From assembly GCA_028583685.1 (NCBI GenBank), contig JAMXIF010000086.1:22323492-22387491 (forward strand): a stretch of DNA of 64,000 nt, read 5' to 3'. A program made the position numbers and the translations under genes. Under the pieces are notes generated by a model, which made no database searches, had not been told where the DNA came from, and saw only the letters and a program-made list of their open reading frames with translations. Origin of the DNA: Petaurus breviceps papuanus (Eukaryota; Chordata; Mammalia; Diprotodontia; Petauridae). Shown here in pieces: positions 33,420 to 45,479 of this stretch; position 1 is the stretch's first letter; each line of letters begins with the position of its first letter.

Positions 33420-33838
33420 ACCAGAAGCAGTGTTGCCTAGTGGCTATTGAGTTGGTCTCAGAGCAGAACATTTGGTGGATAGAACCAGTCTATAGAGTGC
33501 TAGGTCTGGAGTCAGGAAAACCTGAATTCAAATGCAGCCTCAGACAGTTACTAGGTGCTGTGTGACCCCAAGCAAGTAACTTCACCTCTTTGCCTTAGTT
33601 TCCTCATCTGGAAAAGGAAATGGCAAACCATTATCTTTGCCAAGAAAACACCAAAATGGGGTCACAAAGAGTCAGACATGACTGAAAACAATTTTGACAC
33701 ATACTAGATTGTAGGACCCTGGTCATGTCATTAAATATCTCAGTGCTCTGAGCAAACCTCTAAAACTTTAAGTTGAAGGGTCAGCATCAACATGTATTGG
33801 TAGGAGAAGTTTCCTACCCTCAGAGTTCCCTACACCAG
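33420..33838 (+). repeat. MIR-like SINE variant split by MAR1
   Basis: A SINE head (agcagtgttgcctagtggc) is followed by a MAR1 and then the remaining MIR core and tail (gaccctggtcatgtcatt, caaacctctaaaacttta, aggagaagtttcctac), the same tail type as at 25150 and 27915. Confidence 0.6.
33466..33704 (+). repeat. MAR1 SINE in MIR
   Basis: The sequence gtgctaggtctggagtcagg, ctgtgtgaccccaagcaagt, aaaggaaatggcaaaccatt, ggggtcacaaagagtcagac is complete but with a small deletion before the tail. Confidence 0.85.
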
Positions 33839-33839
33839 T

Positions 33840-36080
33840 GAAATCACAAGTCCAGCCCTCGATGTCACAGGAGAAGGGATTCCCATGAATCTCCTCATCC
33901 TCTACCCCCATCCCCCGCAACGACTCTCACAACCTGGTTTGCTATTGCTAAGGGCTGCACAATCCCCACTGCTCCTCATCCTCTCTAAACATGGGCTCTC
34001 CACAACCTCAGCTTTGCTGATAGGATGGAAACCTAGGCCTTTCACTTTTCCATTGCCCTACTCCCTGAAAACAAAACACAATCTGTCTTGCTTTTAAGGG
34101 TTATTCTACTAAGCAGAACAGGGCCAACATACTAACAAACAGTAAATAACAAACAAGAGATGGTTATACAAGTTTCCAGAGGAATTATCAGTTGATCTTG
34201 ATCAGATATGAATTTTCCCCCTGGAACTAGGCTTTCATTTTTGTAAGTTCTCCTTTGCAATTCTGGCACCACATTCCTCCTAACTTAACACCTTCCTCTT
34301 GAGCCTGTCCTTAGGGTCAGGCAAACACATTCTGTCCAAGTTCCTAACTGGATCAAGGACTAGAGTTCTACCTAGTGAATTTTATTTACTGTTAGAGGAG
34401 TCAGCTTTTCTCAATTATGATTTCGTAGCCACAAGCTCCTATTTCCCATTCATCTTTTTTTCTAGACTTCAGGTTTTCTAGGCACTTACCATCATCTCCC
34501 TCCCCCTTTACTTGATTGGCCAAAAGCTTTCAAGAGTCACATTCTTGCTACTTGGATCCCTAGACAAGGAAAACTCTCCCAATTTGCATGCAGAGTAGGT
34601 ACCGAATAATACACACCATGACTCCAACAATGTCAACACAAAGATCGACAAAAGAAAACCAAACTCTGAGTGAATCAAAGATGGGTAATGGTCCCAGAAA
34701 ACAGATAATGAAAGAAAAGCCCTACTCCCAGCAAAGAACTACTGAATGTTGTACAATGGTCACAATCTAGGGTGTTTTTGTTTAATTCTTTACTTTGTGA
34801 CAAGGAGGGGAGATGCAATTCTGTTTGTGGAGAGATTTTTCCAGAAATGACCCCTCTGTAAAAAACAAAAACATTTCTTTTATAAAATATCCTTCTCTAT
34901 CTGCGGTCTAAAGATTTCTATCCTCTGGACTTTGTCCTTCTTGGACCTCAATTGATGGCTTTAGCCCCTGGACTCTCCAACCGAAGGGAGGGGAACCTAC
35001 AGCCTTAGGGTCACAAATTTCTCACCCACAACTTTCTTGTCTACTAGTCTACTTCATGTGCTGTTTGGTTTCCCTGAAGCAATGAAGATTCCTCTTCTAC
35101 CCACAGTTCAAAACTGTTATCTTGATTTTCTCTTCTCTGGGTCCCATGGGACCCAGGACTAAAACAGGAGAGGAAGGGAGAAGGGGAGAACTTGGAAAAA
35201 GGGAGGGGGAAAAGGAAGAGGGGAACCTAAAATTCCTCTATGAGTCCTTGTTCCATACTGAACAGTCCAGTTCTGCCTCCAAAATAACAATATCCTAATA
35301 TATTGACTTTCTTCCTCCTTTGACCCAGAGGATTTTTCTTGAATCTCTCCTCACTCCCAGGTCACTGGTTAATCATAAGATAACATATGTGGCCTAGGAT
35401 CAGTAACAATGAAGATTTGTCCTCAGATCAACTCTCTGGCTCTAATCACATCTTTGCAGAAATATCATTTATACCCCTTCCATATGAGAATAGTTTACTA
35501 GGACAGCCAGATTGACAGTTACATCACATAGAAGAAGAGGAGTCAGCAGAGACTTCAAGTGTGACTTAACTCAACTTGAACTTAAGTAAAAATTCCCTTA
35601 TAAACATATTGAAAAGTTGCCATCTAACCTTTTCATAAAAAGGAGGAACTCTAAAGGTGGAGGATTTTTTTCCTACAAATAAAACTAAATCAAATTTGCA
35701 ATTTCTACCATTCATGCCTGATTCTGGGCTCTCAGACAAAACATAAAAGGTCTAATCACTCTTCTACATGACAGCCTTTCAAATACTTTAAGATAACCAT
35801 GTCATTCTAATTAGTACAATTGCCGAAACACACAATAAATCATGACATACAATTCTACCACACATACATATGTACACACATTCAAACATACACACACATA
35901 TGAACTACTCTTCAATAAGCTTTTTATTATGCTCATGTTTCACACACACACACACACACAAAGTAGTTGGGTCATAATTCAACTTTGAATATAGAACCAA
36001 AGTATTATGGCAGGAGGTTTTTATTCATTCCAGTCTTTCCTATGTGTCCTTCTTTACAAATTATAAATGTAGTGGCCACA
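33840..36080. other. Largely unique-looking DNA
   Basis: No repeat family or coding domain is recognised over about 2.2 kb, apart from CA-rich stretches at 35855-35905 and 35940-35962. This is one of the least repetitive stretches in the window. Confidence 0.5.
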
Positions 36081-36084
36081 GAGC

Positions 36085-36215
36085 AAGAGAAATCTTAAAG
36101 ATCCCTTAACCCAACACCTTCATTTAAAAGAGGATGAAATTGAGTCCGAGAGACCCTACCACTTAGTCATGTTACTAGCAGTAAGACACAGACAAGGATT
36201 TGAAGATATCCCTGT
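36085..36215 (-). repeat. MIR-type SINE
   Basis: The antisense pieces cttaaagatcccttaaccca and aagaggatgaaattgagtcc are followed by gacaaggatttgaagata. Confidence 0.55.
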
Positions 36216-36219
36216 GGGA

Positions 36220-37535
36220 TACTCTCCTGGCAAGGTCACTATATCCTCGTGAGCTCCTGTCTTCATAAACTCCTCTGGCTGAAGAGCTTTTGAGGACCCC
36301 AGTTTTGGCACACTTTGAGGTTAGTGGCCTTCCCTCTCCATAGCTTTCTTGGAAGTCTAACTCACTTTAAGATTTTCCTTATTTTACAATGAAAACTGGC
36401 ATCCATAAAACTTCAAAATTATTGCTATTAGGTCTTCCAAAGACAAAAATCTTTGTCAAATTTCCTCCTATTTCCATTTTGATAGAACGTCTTACATGCC
36501 TATGTTCACAATAGAAGCCAGAAAATAACAAATTAGACATAAATCTCCCTTTAGATTTTTCTATTTTCTTTCTTATTACAGATACACATACCTACTAGCT
36601 TCTAAAGAAAGATCAAGAATCAATTTCACATTCCCACATTCAAAGTGAAAGCTGAGTAAATTTAAATCAATTCTAAATTACTCTTTGCCTGATAATGGCC
36701 TTAAGATAAAGAATTCTGGTTTCATCCTTTCAAGGTCAATTTGTTGGGAACATTTACAACTCATTGAAGTGTTGCTTCCATGCAAGTGTCTCAATGGCTC
36801 ACCCTTGTGGCTACACAGAAAACAATGCTTACCACTTAAGACAGCAATAGTGAACAGTCTCTCCTCAAAAAAAGGAAGGTATCCAGGAAGACACCAATAC
36901 TACTGTGCTGACTTATTCCCCATAATTATCAGCTTGATTCTGGGCTGTTGTTTTTGAATCCAGAAAGGCATTATCTAAAAAGTGATAGGCAGTGTTGAGA
37001 TGGCTTCCTCCAGAGAAATTCAAATGGTAAAGAGGATAAGTGCTTGGAGGAAACAGATTTTTTCCTGAGAGTTCTGGAAGGAAGGAAAAAAGTAGTGACA
37101 GAGAATTGGACTTCCTGTAATCTAAAACACCCTCTACAAAGAAAGATAAGCTGTTTCGGAAATGGTTATATAAACATCTGATTAATACAGCCATATGCAA
37201 GAAAGGTACAACATGATCATAAATCAAGCATTCTTTCTGTTTCCCAGAAAGAATGTGGCTAGCGGTAATGTTTGCAGCTGTCTCCATTTTCCTTCCAGTC
37301 ATCCTATCAGGAGAAAAATATGACTATGGCTAAGACAATTATTTAAGGGAATACAGTTCTATAAGCCTAGGCTGAAAGCAAATAAATGGCGCAGAAGGAA
37401 GACAAGTTACCTGCTGAAAGAGAACCCTTTCCACCCTTTCCTAATGATGGATGTGACCATCCTCCTGAAAACACAACAAACAGAGGTCATTAGGATTTTG
37501 ACCAGTCCTTCAATATGCTAAACAGAAAGCATCCA
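36220..37535. other. Largely unique-looking DNA
   Basis: Open frames of 90 codons (36685-36957, plus) and 129 codons (36913-37302, minus) overlap on opposite strands and show no recognised domain or splice context. Confidence 0.45.
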
Positions 37536-37540
37536 TTCTT

Positions 37541-37795
37541 CTCTGGCAGCTAGGTGGCATAATGGGTAAAGAGTTAGGAAGACCTGAGTTCAAATTCAGA
37601 TTCAGACACTTACTAGCTGTGTAATCCTGGGCAAGTCACTGTCTCAGTTTCCTCAACTGTAGTATAGGGATAATAATAGCAGCATTTTTGTAGGGATCAA
37701 ATGGGATATTTGTAAAGCTCTTTGAAAACTTTAAAGTACTACTATATAAATGCTATTGTCATCATCATTACCATATCATTTTTATTATTATTATC
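37541..37795 (+). repeat. THER1-type CORE-SINE
   Basis: The head (ggcagctaggtggcataatg), core (tcctgggcaagtcactgtct, agggataataatagcagc) and tail (ctttgaaaactttaaagtac, ataaatgctattgtcatc) are complete. Confidence 0.85.
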
Positions 37796-38249
37796 TGCAT
37801 ATAAAACCATACCCTACAGACTAAGGGTGACTTCCTTATCCCATCTCTATGTAATAATTTAAGGAACCTAAACAGAATTTTTTTTCAAATACCTAAGAAT
37901 TCAAACTTTTCATCAAAGTAGATAGGCATGGCTTTTCCATTTAGTCCAAGCTTGTACCCTAATTCTGTATTATTTTGAACACTTGGAACTTCTAGACAAA
38001 GGTACCAGCAAAAGAACCTTTTTTGTGACAAAAGAGCTATGTAGAAAAATAATAGAATTATTTTTGTGAGAGATGAAGAAGAGGAAAAATTCATAGAAAT
38101 ATGGAAAGACATGTATGAAGTAATATAGGGTGATGAAAGCAGGATAATGTACATGGTGATTACAATAATATAAATAAACTCAACTCAGATCCATGGCAGT
38201 GATTAATCTTGGTTTTAGAGAATAAAACATGTATATCTATATCTGTAGA

Positions 38250-38715
38250 AAAAAGCATTGGATGGGGAATTAAGTGACCTGGGTTAAAAAATCTGATTCT
38301 ACCACCTGAATGAGTAAATTACTTCACATCTCTGAGAATCAATTTCCTCATCTGTAAAATAAGAAGGTTGGATTAAGAGGAGCAAGTATTTATTAAGTTC
38401 ATACTATGTGACAGGCACTGTGCTAAGCACTTTACAAATGTGATCTCACTTGGCTGAAAGTGCTATTATGATCCTCATTTTACACCTGAGAAAACTGAGA
38501 CAGGCGGTTAAGTGACTTGCCTAGGGTCACACAGCTAGGAAGTATCTGAGGCTAGATTTGAACCCAGGTCTTCCTGACTTCAGGCTGGGTTCTTCCAGAG
38601 AAATCTAGAATTAGATGGCCTCTGAGATCTCTGACAGCTCTAGATCTATGAACTGTGATTACTATCAACCTCTAAAGTCTTTTCCAACTCTACATTTATT
38701 ATCCTAAGATTTTAG
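38250..38715 (+). repeat. MIR-type SINE split by a THER1
   Basis: The head and core (aagtgacctgggttaaaaaa, tcatctgtaaaataagaag) stop at about 38371 and the tail resumes at about 38606 (attagatggcctctgagatc, tgacagctctagatctatga). Confidence 0.7.
38372..38605 (-). repeat. THER1-type CORE-SINE in MIR
   Basis: Antisense: tgtgacaggcactgtgctaa, gcactttacaaatgtgatct, gtgacttgcctagggtcac, ggtcttcctgacttcaggct. Confidence 0.85.
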
Positions 38716-38794
38716 AGATGTGGAGGACTATGGACAGTGAAGGCAGCATAGATCATCAAGTGTGACTATTTTGGGGGCCTCCTATGCAATCACT

Positions 38795-39052
38795 GTTTTT
38801 CTTTGCTTCATAGGAACATAGATTTAGAACAGGAAGGGACCTTGATGGATACTCCACAATATTGGTAAGTCCAACTCCCTAATTTTTAAATATAAAGAAA
38901 CTGACTTTAAAGTACTTTTTTAGATTTTAAAGTAAAGTGACTTGCCTAGGGTCTCACAGCTAGTAGGTGTCTGAGTTTGTATTTGAACTCTTGCAGGTCT
39001 TCCTGACTTCGAGTTCATCCCTCTATCCACTTAGCCACCTAGTTACCCTCAA
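38795..39052 (-). repeat. MIR-type SINE (long variant)
   Basis: Antisense: agaacaggaagggaccttga, agtccaactccctaatttt, gtgacttgcctagggtctca, ggtcttcctgacttcgagtt, ccacttagccacctagttac. Confidence 0.75.
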
Positions 39053-39059
39053 TAAGGCA

Positions 39060-40080
39060 CAGGAGTATTTAAGAAAATGATTGCACTTTTTTAAAACATC
39101 AAAAAAAAGAATGAAAAGCACACCAGGTGCCTTCAGAATTATATAGGTATTTTATTTCATTAAAAACATATTGCAGATTAATAAGCAATAAACAAAAAAA
39201 TCTGGAGGGCATCCTTACAGGAACAGGGCTGGGGATAATATTGCAAACTAATAGTGTTTCTTCCCATTTTCTGTGAAGCACCCCAAAGCTCCTAAACAGA
39301 CACATGGGGTGAAAGTAAATGGAAAGGTGAGGGAAACAGCAAAAGGAGTAGGGAAAATGAATTTCCAAAACACTCACATCATTTTTATAGACTGAACAAT
39401 TTAGCACCTGGGAACTCATTGAACAAATCAAGATACTCTTCTGGAAATTCCAGTAATTTACGTTCCTGGACAAAAAAATCAACATTTATGGAGATTATAA
39501 TAATTCACATATCCATTGATGCTTTTCTATCAATTTATGATAGACTGCTTTCCTGCCACGAGCTACAAAACATCTGACTTGGGCACACCTGGGTTTTTCT
39601 AGGAGCTACAGGCCCACCTCCCAGAATTCTTAAATTCAATGTTTATACAAAATGCCCATCCAGAGCCCCTCAATTGACAATCCATTATCTATTCACTCAA
39701 ATTGGTTTTGAGACTTTTCAAGGCCAACCGTCCTCATGTACTCAGGATCCCTTTTATCTGTCTGAAAATGAGCTCTTTCCATGGCTTTCCAGGCACAGAC
39801 TTCAGGAAGTTTTTCCCAAAGGGGGAATGAATGAACCAGCAAAGCAGGTGGGAAGGTCTTCTGTCAGTACCTGCTTCCTTTCTCCACCAAGGTCACCTGG
39901 AATTTCTTCTCTAGATGAGCAGTCAAGGCAGGCTTTTGACACCATCTGCTCAAGGAGGATGGGCAAAAAGACAAAGCAACATGGGGCTCATACCATTGCT
40001 TACAAAGTTTTACTAGATTCACATACAAAAAAGCAACTTGTCAAGCAATATGTAAATTGTCATTATCTATTCCAGTGCCT
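39060..40080. other. Unassigned DNA
   Basis: A 136-codon open frame (39674-40084, plus) and a 128-codon frame (39099-39485, minus) have no recognised domain. A reversed polyadenylation-like ttttatttcatt near 39148 lies beside the latter but proves nothing. Confidence 0.4.
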
Positions 40081-40084
40081 ATAA

Positions 40085-40335
40085 GGTGATTAAAAACCAG
40101 AGATTATGGGAATCTAGTGAGGCCTGTAGGAGGAAATTAGTTAAGTTGTGACCTCTCTGAGCCTTTGTTTCTGCATCTGTTAAATGAAGGGATTGGAGCC
40201 TATGACCTCTAAGGTGATTTCAAGCTATGACCTACCTCTCTGACTTCAAGTACAGGGTTTCCACATCTATGAAATGGGAAGGTTGCCCTAGGTGGTGTCT
40301 CAGGTCCCTTCCAGTTCTACATCCATCAGCCTGTG
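40085..40335 (+). repeat. Two MIR-type SINE tails in series
   Basis: The pieces gtgacctctctgagcctttg, tgcatctgttaaatgaaggg and caagctatgacctacctctc are followed by a second core (catctatgaaatgggaagg) and tail (caggtcccttccagttctac). Confidence 0.55.
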
Positions 40336-40339
40336 AATT

Positions 40340-41040
40340 TCTGTTTGTATACGTACACACATATACACATACACATGAATAGGAACACAAATCAGAAAAA
40401 CACACACAAATTACTTCCTTGTTGAGGGTGTTAACACTGCATGTTCCCTTTCCATCATCCATATTTGGGGTTTCACCTCCTCCCACCTCCAGCTTCCCCA
40501 TGAGGTTGAGTATTCATTTTGACATGACAGAAACCTATAGCATCAGTAAGGGGCCTGACTTCTTAGATAAGGTGCAGAAAGGAATCTGGGTACAATAAAT
40601 TCCCTAATTTATGCCTGGTTTCACAGGACAGACCTATTGCAGGGCCACTAAGCTGCTGCTGCCCCAAATGCTCTGCTGACCTCATGAGAAGCAATGTAAA
40701 CAAACACTGTGCCCCAGTGACGCCAATCTCAATGTCTAGAACCCCTGGCCTTTCATATTTTATGACATTTTTGTGTACACTGGCTCCTAATTCTTTGTTA
40801 TGAACAGCCAGTATTTATTTTGCTTTGGTATAAACTCATACCACAATTTCACAGGCTACTGAGTCCTCTTCTTTTTCTCAGAGATATGTAGGAGCCCAGG
40901 AAAAAGGGGATGGAAAAAGATGAATCTGACGTAGACTATTCTGAACCTATCTAGTCACCCTGGAGTGTCACTATCATACTTGCCTTCAGGTCACCTTTCT
41001 TTGGGACAGGTCAATCTGCCCAGTCATGAAGAGATTGAAG
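40340..41040. other. Unique-looking DNA
   Basis: A CA-rich stretch lies at 40350-40410. The remainder, especially 40590-40860, has balanced composition and no repeat signature. Confidence 0.45.
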
Positions 41041-41044
41041 TTGT

Positions 41045-41160
41045 TGAGTCAATCTATACAACTTCTGTCAAACACCTACTGTGTGCCATGTATTGGCATT
41101 AGGCACAAAGACAAAAATGATGAAGTCCCTGACTCAAGGGGCTTCTCTAATTTTGATTTG
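41045..41160 (-). repeat. L2 3' tail
   Basis: The sequence caaacacctactgtgtgcca, ggcattaggcacaaagac, ccctgactcaaggggcttct is the antisense L2 end. Confidence 0.6.
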
Positions 41161-41164
41161 ACAG

Positions 41165-41350
41165 TAATATCTAACATCTAAAGGATAGTTGATACTTTCC
41201 AAAACACTTTGACAGCACATGCTTCATTTGCATTTCACAAAACCTTTTTGAGGTAGAAATGGGCAAATATAATGATACCCATTTTACAGACAGAGAAGTT
41301 GAGGCAGAGGGAGGTAAAGTAACATTTGAGATTACATAAAAAGTTCCTCT
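41165..41350 (-). repeat. THER1-type CORE-SINE
   Basis: Antisense: tgatactttccaaaacact, ttttgaggtagaaatggg, gatacccattttacagac, gaggcagagggaggtaaagt. The tRNA head is lost. Confidence 0.65.
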
Positions 41351-41354
41351 CAGG

Positions 41355-42250
41355 GGCCCTGCCACTTCTCTTTACTCTTCCATACAATTCACTCTTTTCT
41401 TATCTGACCTTTGAAAAATGGTCTCCAATAACCCCACTAAATGCAAAAACCAAGTTACAGTATTTCCATCCTTTCCCTCATATTTGCTTGTGTAAATAGT
41501 TGATACCATGGAGTCATTTATTGCCCTAACACTGAAATTTCCTTATGAATTCTAACAGTTTTCTTTGATCTTCCAGACTTTAGGGTCCCTACCCAGGCTT
41601 CAGTCATTTTTTGAGGGTAAAAATTAATTTTCTTCTCTGATCACTACCATTCCAAAGCAGAGAAGGGTGACTGTTCAGAACATAATCTTAGAGAAAGAGA
41701 CTCTAATGTCAGTCTTAAAGAGATACTACATAAAGTAGTATAAATTCCAGTGATTGTTCATGGTTGTTCTACTTACAAACTCATCTATGCCATTTAGACA
41801 GTTGGCCAACTTGGAATTTCTATACTGAGAGCAAGAATTTTCCAGTCATACATTCTACTCAGTAAGAATGGCCCTAATAGCACCTCTCTCCAGGCTAGAA
41901 AGACTCTGGAAAGACCGCACATAGACACAGAAAATCTGGTCTTTCGAGCTCAATATAAATGTTATTCTTAATTCATACACTTCCTGCTCCTTAACTGAAC
42001 CCTGTTTTTATTGTTTTTACTCATTCAAATGTTCTTATATTAAGATATAGACCCCATGGCTTAGCTGACTAGGAACTCTCCCACACCATGGAAACCACTG
42101 AGCTGTTCTCTGAAGGTTACTTTGGTTATGTTAATCTTAATGAGACAGATGTCAGGATATCAGGATTTTCTATCATCACAGGCTCTGAAAGACTGCTTTG
42201 AGACTGAAATAAGATCAAAATTGAAAATGCTGCCCATGAAAAGAGGCATT
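41355..42250. other. Unassigned DNA
   Basis: No repeat or gene is recognised. Confidence 0.45.
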
Positions 42251-42254
42251 CCTC

Positions 42255-42440
42255 GAGCTATGGTGGCTCATTGGCATCCAGATGGTACAGTGGAAAGAAT
42301 GTGAACTCTCTGGAGTCCAAGGCATAGGCCTGAGATTCTCCTTCTGCTCTTCTTACCTGTGTGACCTTCAGCAAATCACCTAACTTCTCCATAAAATGAC
42401 AGGGTTCAAACAGATGACCTCACTTCCAGCAAAAGAAGAA
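42255..42440 (+). repeat. MIR-type SINE
   Basis: The head (gatggtacagtggaaagaat), core (cctgtgtgaccttcagcaaa, tcacctaacttctcc) and tail (cagatgacctcacttccagc) are present. Confidence 0.7.
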
Positions 42441-42469
42441 TAAGATGAAAAAGCCAAGGTCCAGGCAGA

Positions 42470-42530
42470 GGTGGGGAACATGTGGCCTTAAGGTGGCCCT
42501 GGAGAGCAAGTAAGGACATACAGGTAGCAA
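42470..42530 (+). mobile_element. Possible hAT MITE end
   Basis: The sequence cagaggtggggaacatgtgg and ccttaaggtggccctgga resembles the end of marsupial hAT elements (OposCharlie-like). The other end is not found. Confidence 0.4.
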
Positions 42531-42689
42531 ACATCTATTTGCATTCTAGGTTTATGATCTATTCTCACCATAAATAAAATGCAATTCATTTGGGAATTGC
42601 TAATGAAAACTTTGCAAATGGACCAACTTTTTTTTTTTAACCTCCTTGTCAACTTTGAGCTTAAACTTATTTTTATTATACAAGCACAG

Positions 42690-42855
42690 ACTCTTAGAAC
42701 ATTGAAGGGAGGATATTAAAAGATTATCTGATCCAATCCCCTCATTTTACAGATGAGGAAACTGAGGCTTAGAAATGGCGAATGATTTTCTCACGCCTCT
42801 ATGACAAGCTTGACAAAGATAGGGCTGGGAAGTCAGAACTCCTACCCAGTAGTTA
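42690..42855 (-). repeat. MIR-type SINE
   Basis: Antisense: acattgaagggaggatatt, tgatccaatcccctcatttt, acagatgaggaaactgaggc, ggaagtcagaactcctac. Confidence 0.7.
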
Positions 42856-42972
42856 CTTATTTCTCACAAGAGCTTTTTGTAGTTGGGAGATAATGAGAAA
42901 CACTGAGTTTTAATAACTTGACCAAGATGTCAAAGTAGCCAGAGCAGCTTTAAGCAACAATCCTTCGTCATT

Positions 42973-43455
42973 ATCTAGTCTAAGAGTTCCTGACCCCTCT
43001 GGCAGTCTGGTGAAACATATGGAGCCCTCTTCAGAATAGTATTTTTAAATAAATGAAGTAAATGCTCAATTTAAGTTTGAGGTAAATGAAAATAAAATTG
43101 CAATTTTTCCCACCCAAGATTCTTCCTGGAATCTATCTGTGGACCCTTTTGGGGTCTTTGGAGGAAGGAATGAGCATTTAGAGTTTCCACTATGTGCCAA
43201 GCACTTTACAAATATGATCTCATTTGATCCTTACAAAAAACCCTGGAAAGTAGGTACTATTATCATCTTCATTTTATAGCTGAGAAACTGGGACAGATAG
43301 AGGTCAACTGACTTACCCAGAGCCACACAGTTAGTAAATGTCTAAAGTCAACTTTGAACTCAGGTCTCCCTGACTCCAAGACCACCATTCTAACCACTAT
43401 AACATCTAGTTTCCTTGAATCTGTGCACACTGGGTTAAGAACCCTTGATTTAGTC
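42973..43455. mobile_element. hAT MITE split by a THER1
   Basis: The element at 42981-43447 starts taagagttcctgaccc and ends gggttaagaacccttg, imperfect inverted ends, flanked by eight-base duplications atctagtc and atttagtc (7/8). An 8-bp duplication is characteristic of hAT. The sequence resembles MER20/Charlie-type non-autonomous copies. A THER1 at about 43165-43415 lies inside. No transposase is present. Confidence 0.65.
43165..43415 (-). repeat. THER1-type CORE-SINE in hAT MITE
   Basis: Antisense: ccactatgtgccaagcactt, aaatatgatctcatttgatc, cttacccagagccacacag, caggtctccctgactccaag. Confidence 0.85.
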
Positions 43456-43459
43456 TGTT

Positions 43460-45450
43460 GCTTAGCCCATGGAGCCCAGCAGATGATGTAACATCAGTGG
43501 GAACAATAAAGGGTTGGAGACTTCAGACAAAGGTTTGGGTATTTGTACAGTCAATGGAAGCCTATGTTCCTTATAGTTTCCCCAGATAGAAACACCTTGC
43601 TTTGGGTTTAATTCAGATGTCCTGGTTCTGAGTCAACATTCCTCATCCCTACTTCTGTGGCCAAATACTTGTCCTGTCAATTTCCCAGCAAGTTACCACT
43701 GAGAGGTTATGACCTCTTATTCCATTATAAGTATTAAACCTCCACTTCCAAAAGATAGGATTTGCCATATACTAGAATCTGTATAAATGTTTTTTACAAG
43801 CTGAGATGCTAAATATTTTTAGACCAGAAATAGACAATTGTGATTATCCAGACCATGGACTCTACAGGGAGGGCTTGTGTCATCCTTGCTCATAGGGTTA
43901 TAAACTATTAAATAGGTTCCTCTAAATCAAGGAGTTATATAAAGCCCAAAAGCTACTAGTGGAAACATTCTATTTAAATCCCCACAGGGTAGATGCTTCA
44001 CACATTGGACCCCTTCATCAGAGGACAGCTTGAGCTGTGTGCCCTGTTTGGCTCCCCAGCTCATCACTGTGATCTCCATCTTATGTAGGCCAGCCTGGAC
44101 AGGAGAATGGCTTTTCTAAGTTAAAAGAAGATTCTGTGCATTGTCTCTGATCCTTCAGGGGGAAAATCAGAGTCCCATTTATTCCTGAAGTTATAAAGAT
44201 CTATTTTTTAAAGGATCTGTGAATAGCATACCACTATTATGAAACACTGCTATTTTGAGCAAATAGTTGTAAATGAATCAGAAACGTTTGGACTGAGTTT
44301 CCCTTGAAATATTCTTGGGTTTAGTAGTTAAAGGAAAAGAATCCCTGGCAAAGGGAGTTCTGCTGAAAGCAGCAGGTTTCACAATTAATTAGAGTTATTT
44401 TGCCAAACTCACAGCAAATGTCTCTAGGTTCACCCCCAAACTAGTCTGCATAGGCAGCATTAAAAAACTATTTCCAATTTAGGCATCCATTAACCATTGG
44501 GAAGGTCAATGCAATTAATTACCTTGGTGATGATAAATGGCAAATCCAACAATGACAGAAAAGAAGCTGAATCTATGGTAGTCTTGGGGAAGAAAACAGT
44601 CTCACAGTAAAGCATTCAATAAACTCTTGTAGGGGACTAATCAGTGAGTATTCTGGAAAATGGGATTTAATAAATGGTACCTGGATGGGTTAGTTCATTG
44701 TGGTTCCCTTAGCTACAAGTGTACCTTAATAATATTATTTGTGCATACAAACTTCATAGATTTCCAGCTTCCATAGTCTTACACTTCTTATATAGGCTGA
44801 AGACTTTAAGAAGATATGAACAGACTCTACTAATGGGGGAAAAAGTTTCATCAGATTCAGTCATGTCAACACTTTTCCCAAAATTCTATTTCACTAGATC
44901 CTATGAAGAATGACTTAGAAATATTTAACTTTTTAAACAGAGACTCTTAGATATTTGGTGTCTGACGTCTCCAATGTACTCATGTCCTAGGAGGGTGACA
45001 AGGCTTATTTTAGAGTCCTAAGAATGTATTTCCTAAGGTTAATCCCAGTAGTTTTAACAGAAAGAAGATGAAAAGTTGTTCAGTCACTATAGGTGCTGCT
45101 CAATTTAAAAAACAATACTACTATTCAGTTTTTCAATTAACAAAATGGAAACAGTAATGTCCAGTACCCCAAAAGTAAATCAAAAGAACTATTTAGATTT
45201 CATTAAAGCAATGTGAACACTCCCCGAATACAGTCTCCCAAAAGTGTTAGTGGAGCTTAATCTATTAAAACCTAAGATTCCACTGAGATTTTTGGGATAC
45301 CCTGTACAAAGATTTATTGCTAGACATAAGTTAACTAAAATAGTTGAATCTTTCTTTTCAACAGTGCTGTCAAGAACAGATTCCCAAATTCTTTCTGTAA
45401 CCCCCATATTCCCTTGATTTTCTTAAAAAGTACCCTAGTTTCATTTTAGT
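43460..45450. other. Longest repeat-poor stretch
   Basis: About 2 kb without an assignable repeat. The part 44340-44540 contains several AATTAATT and TTAATTA cores amid otherwise balanced sequence, compatible with a conserved regulatory element but not proof of one. Confidence 0.45.
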
Positions 45451-45479
45451 AAGTTTCTGCTCTCAAAAATCACAGCTCC

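Noticed and set aside
36913-37302. 129-codon open frame on the minus strand
   Set aside because: No recognised domain; overlaps another unsupported frame on the opposite strand.
39674-40084. 136-codon open frame on the plus strand
   Set aside because: No recognised domain, no codon-use pattern that I can judge, no splice context; length is unremarkable for chance in 64 kb.
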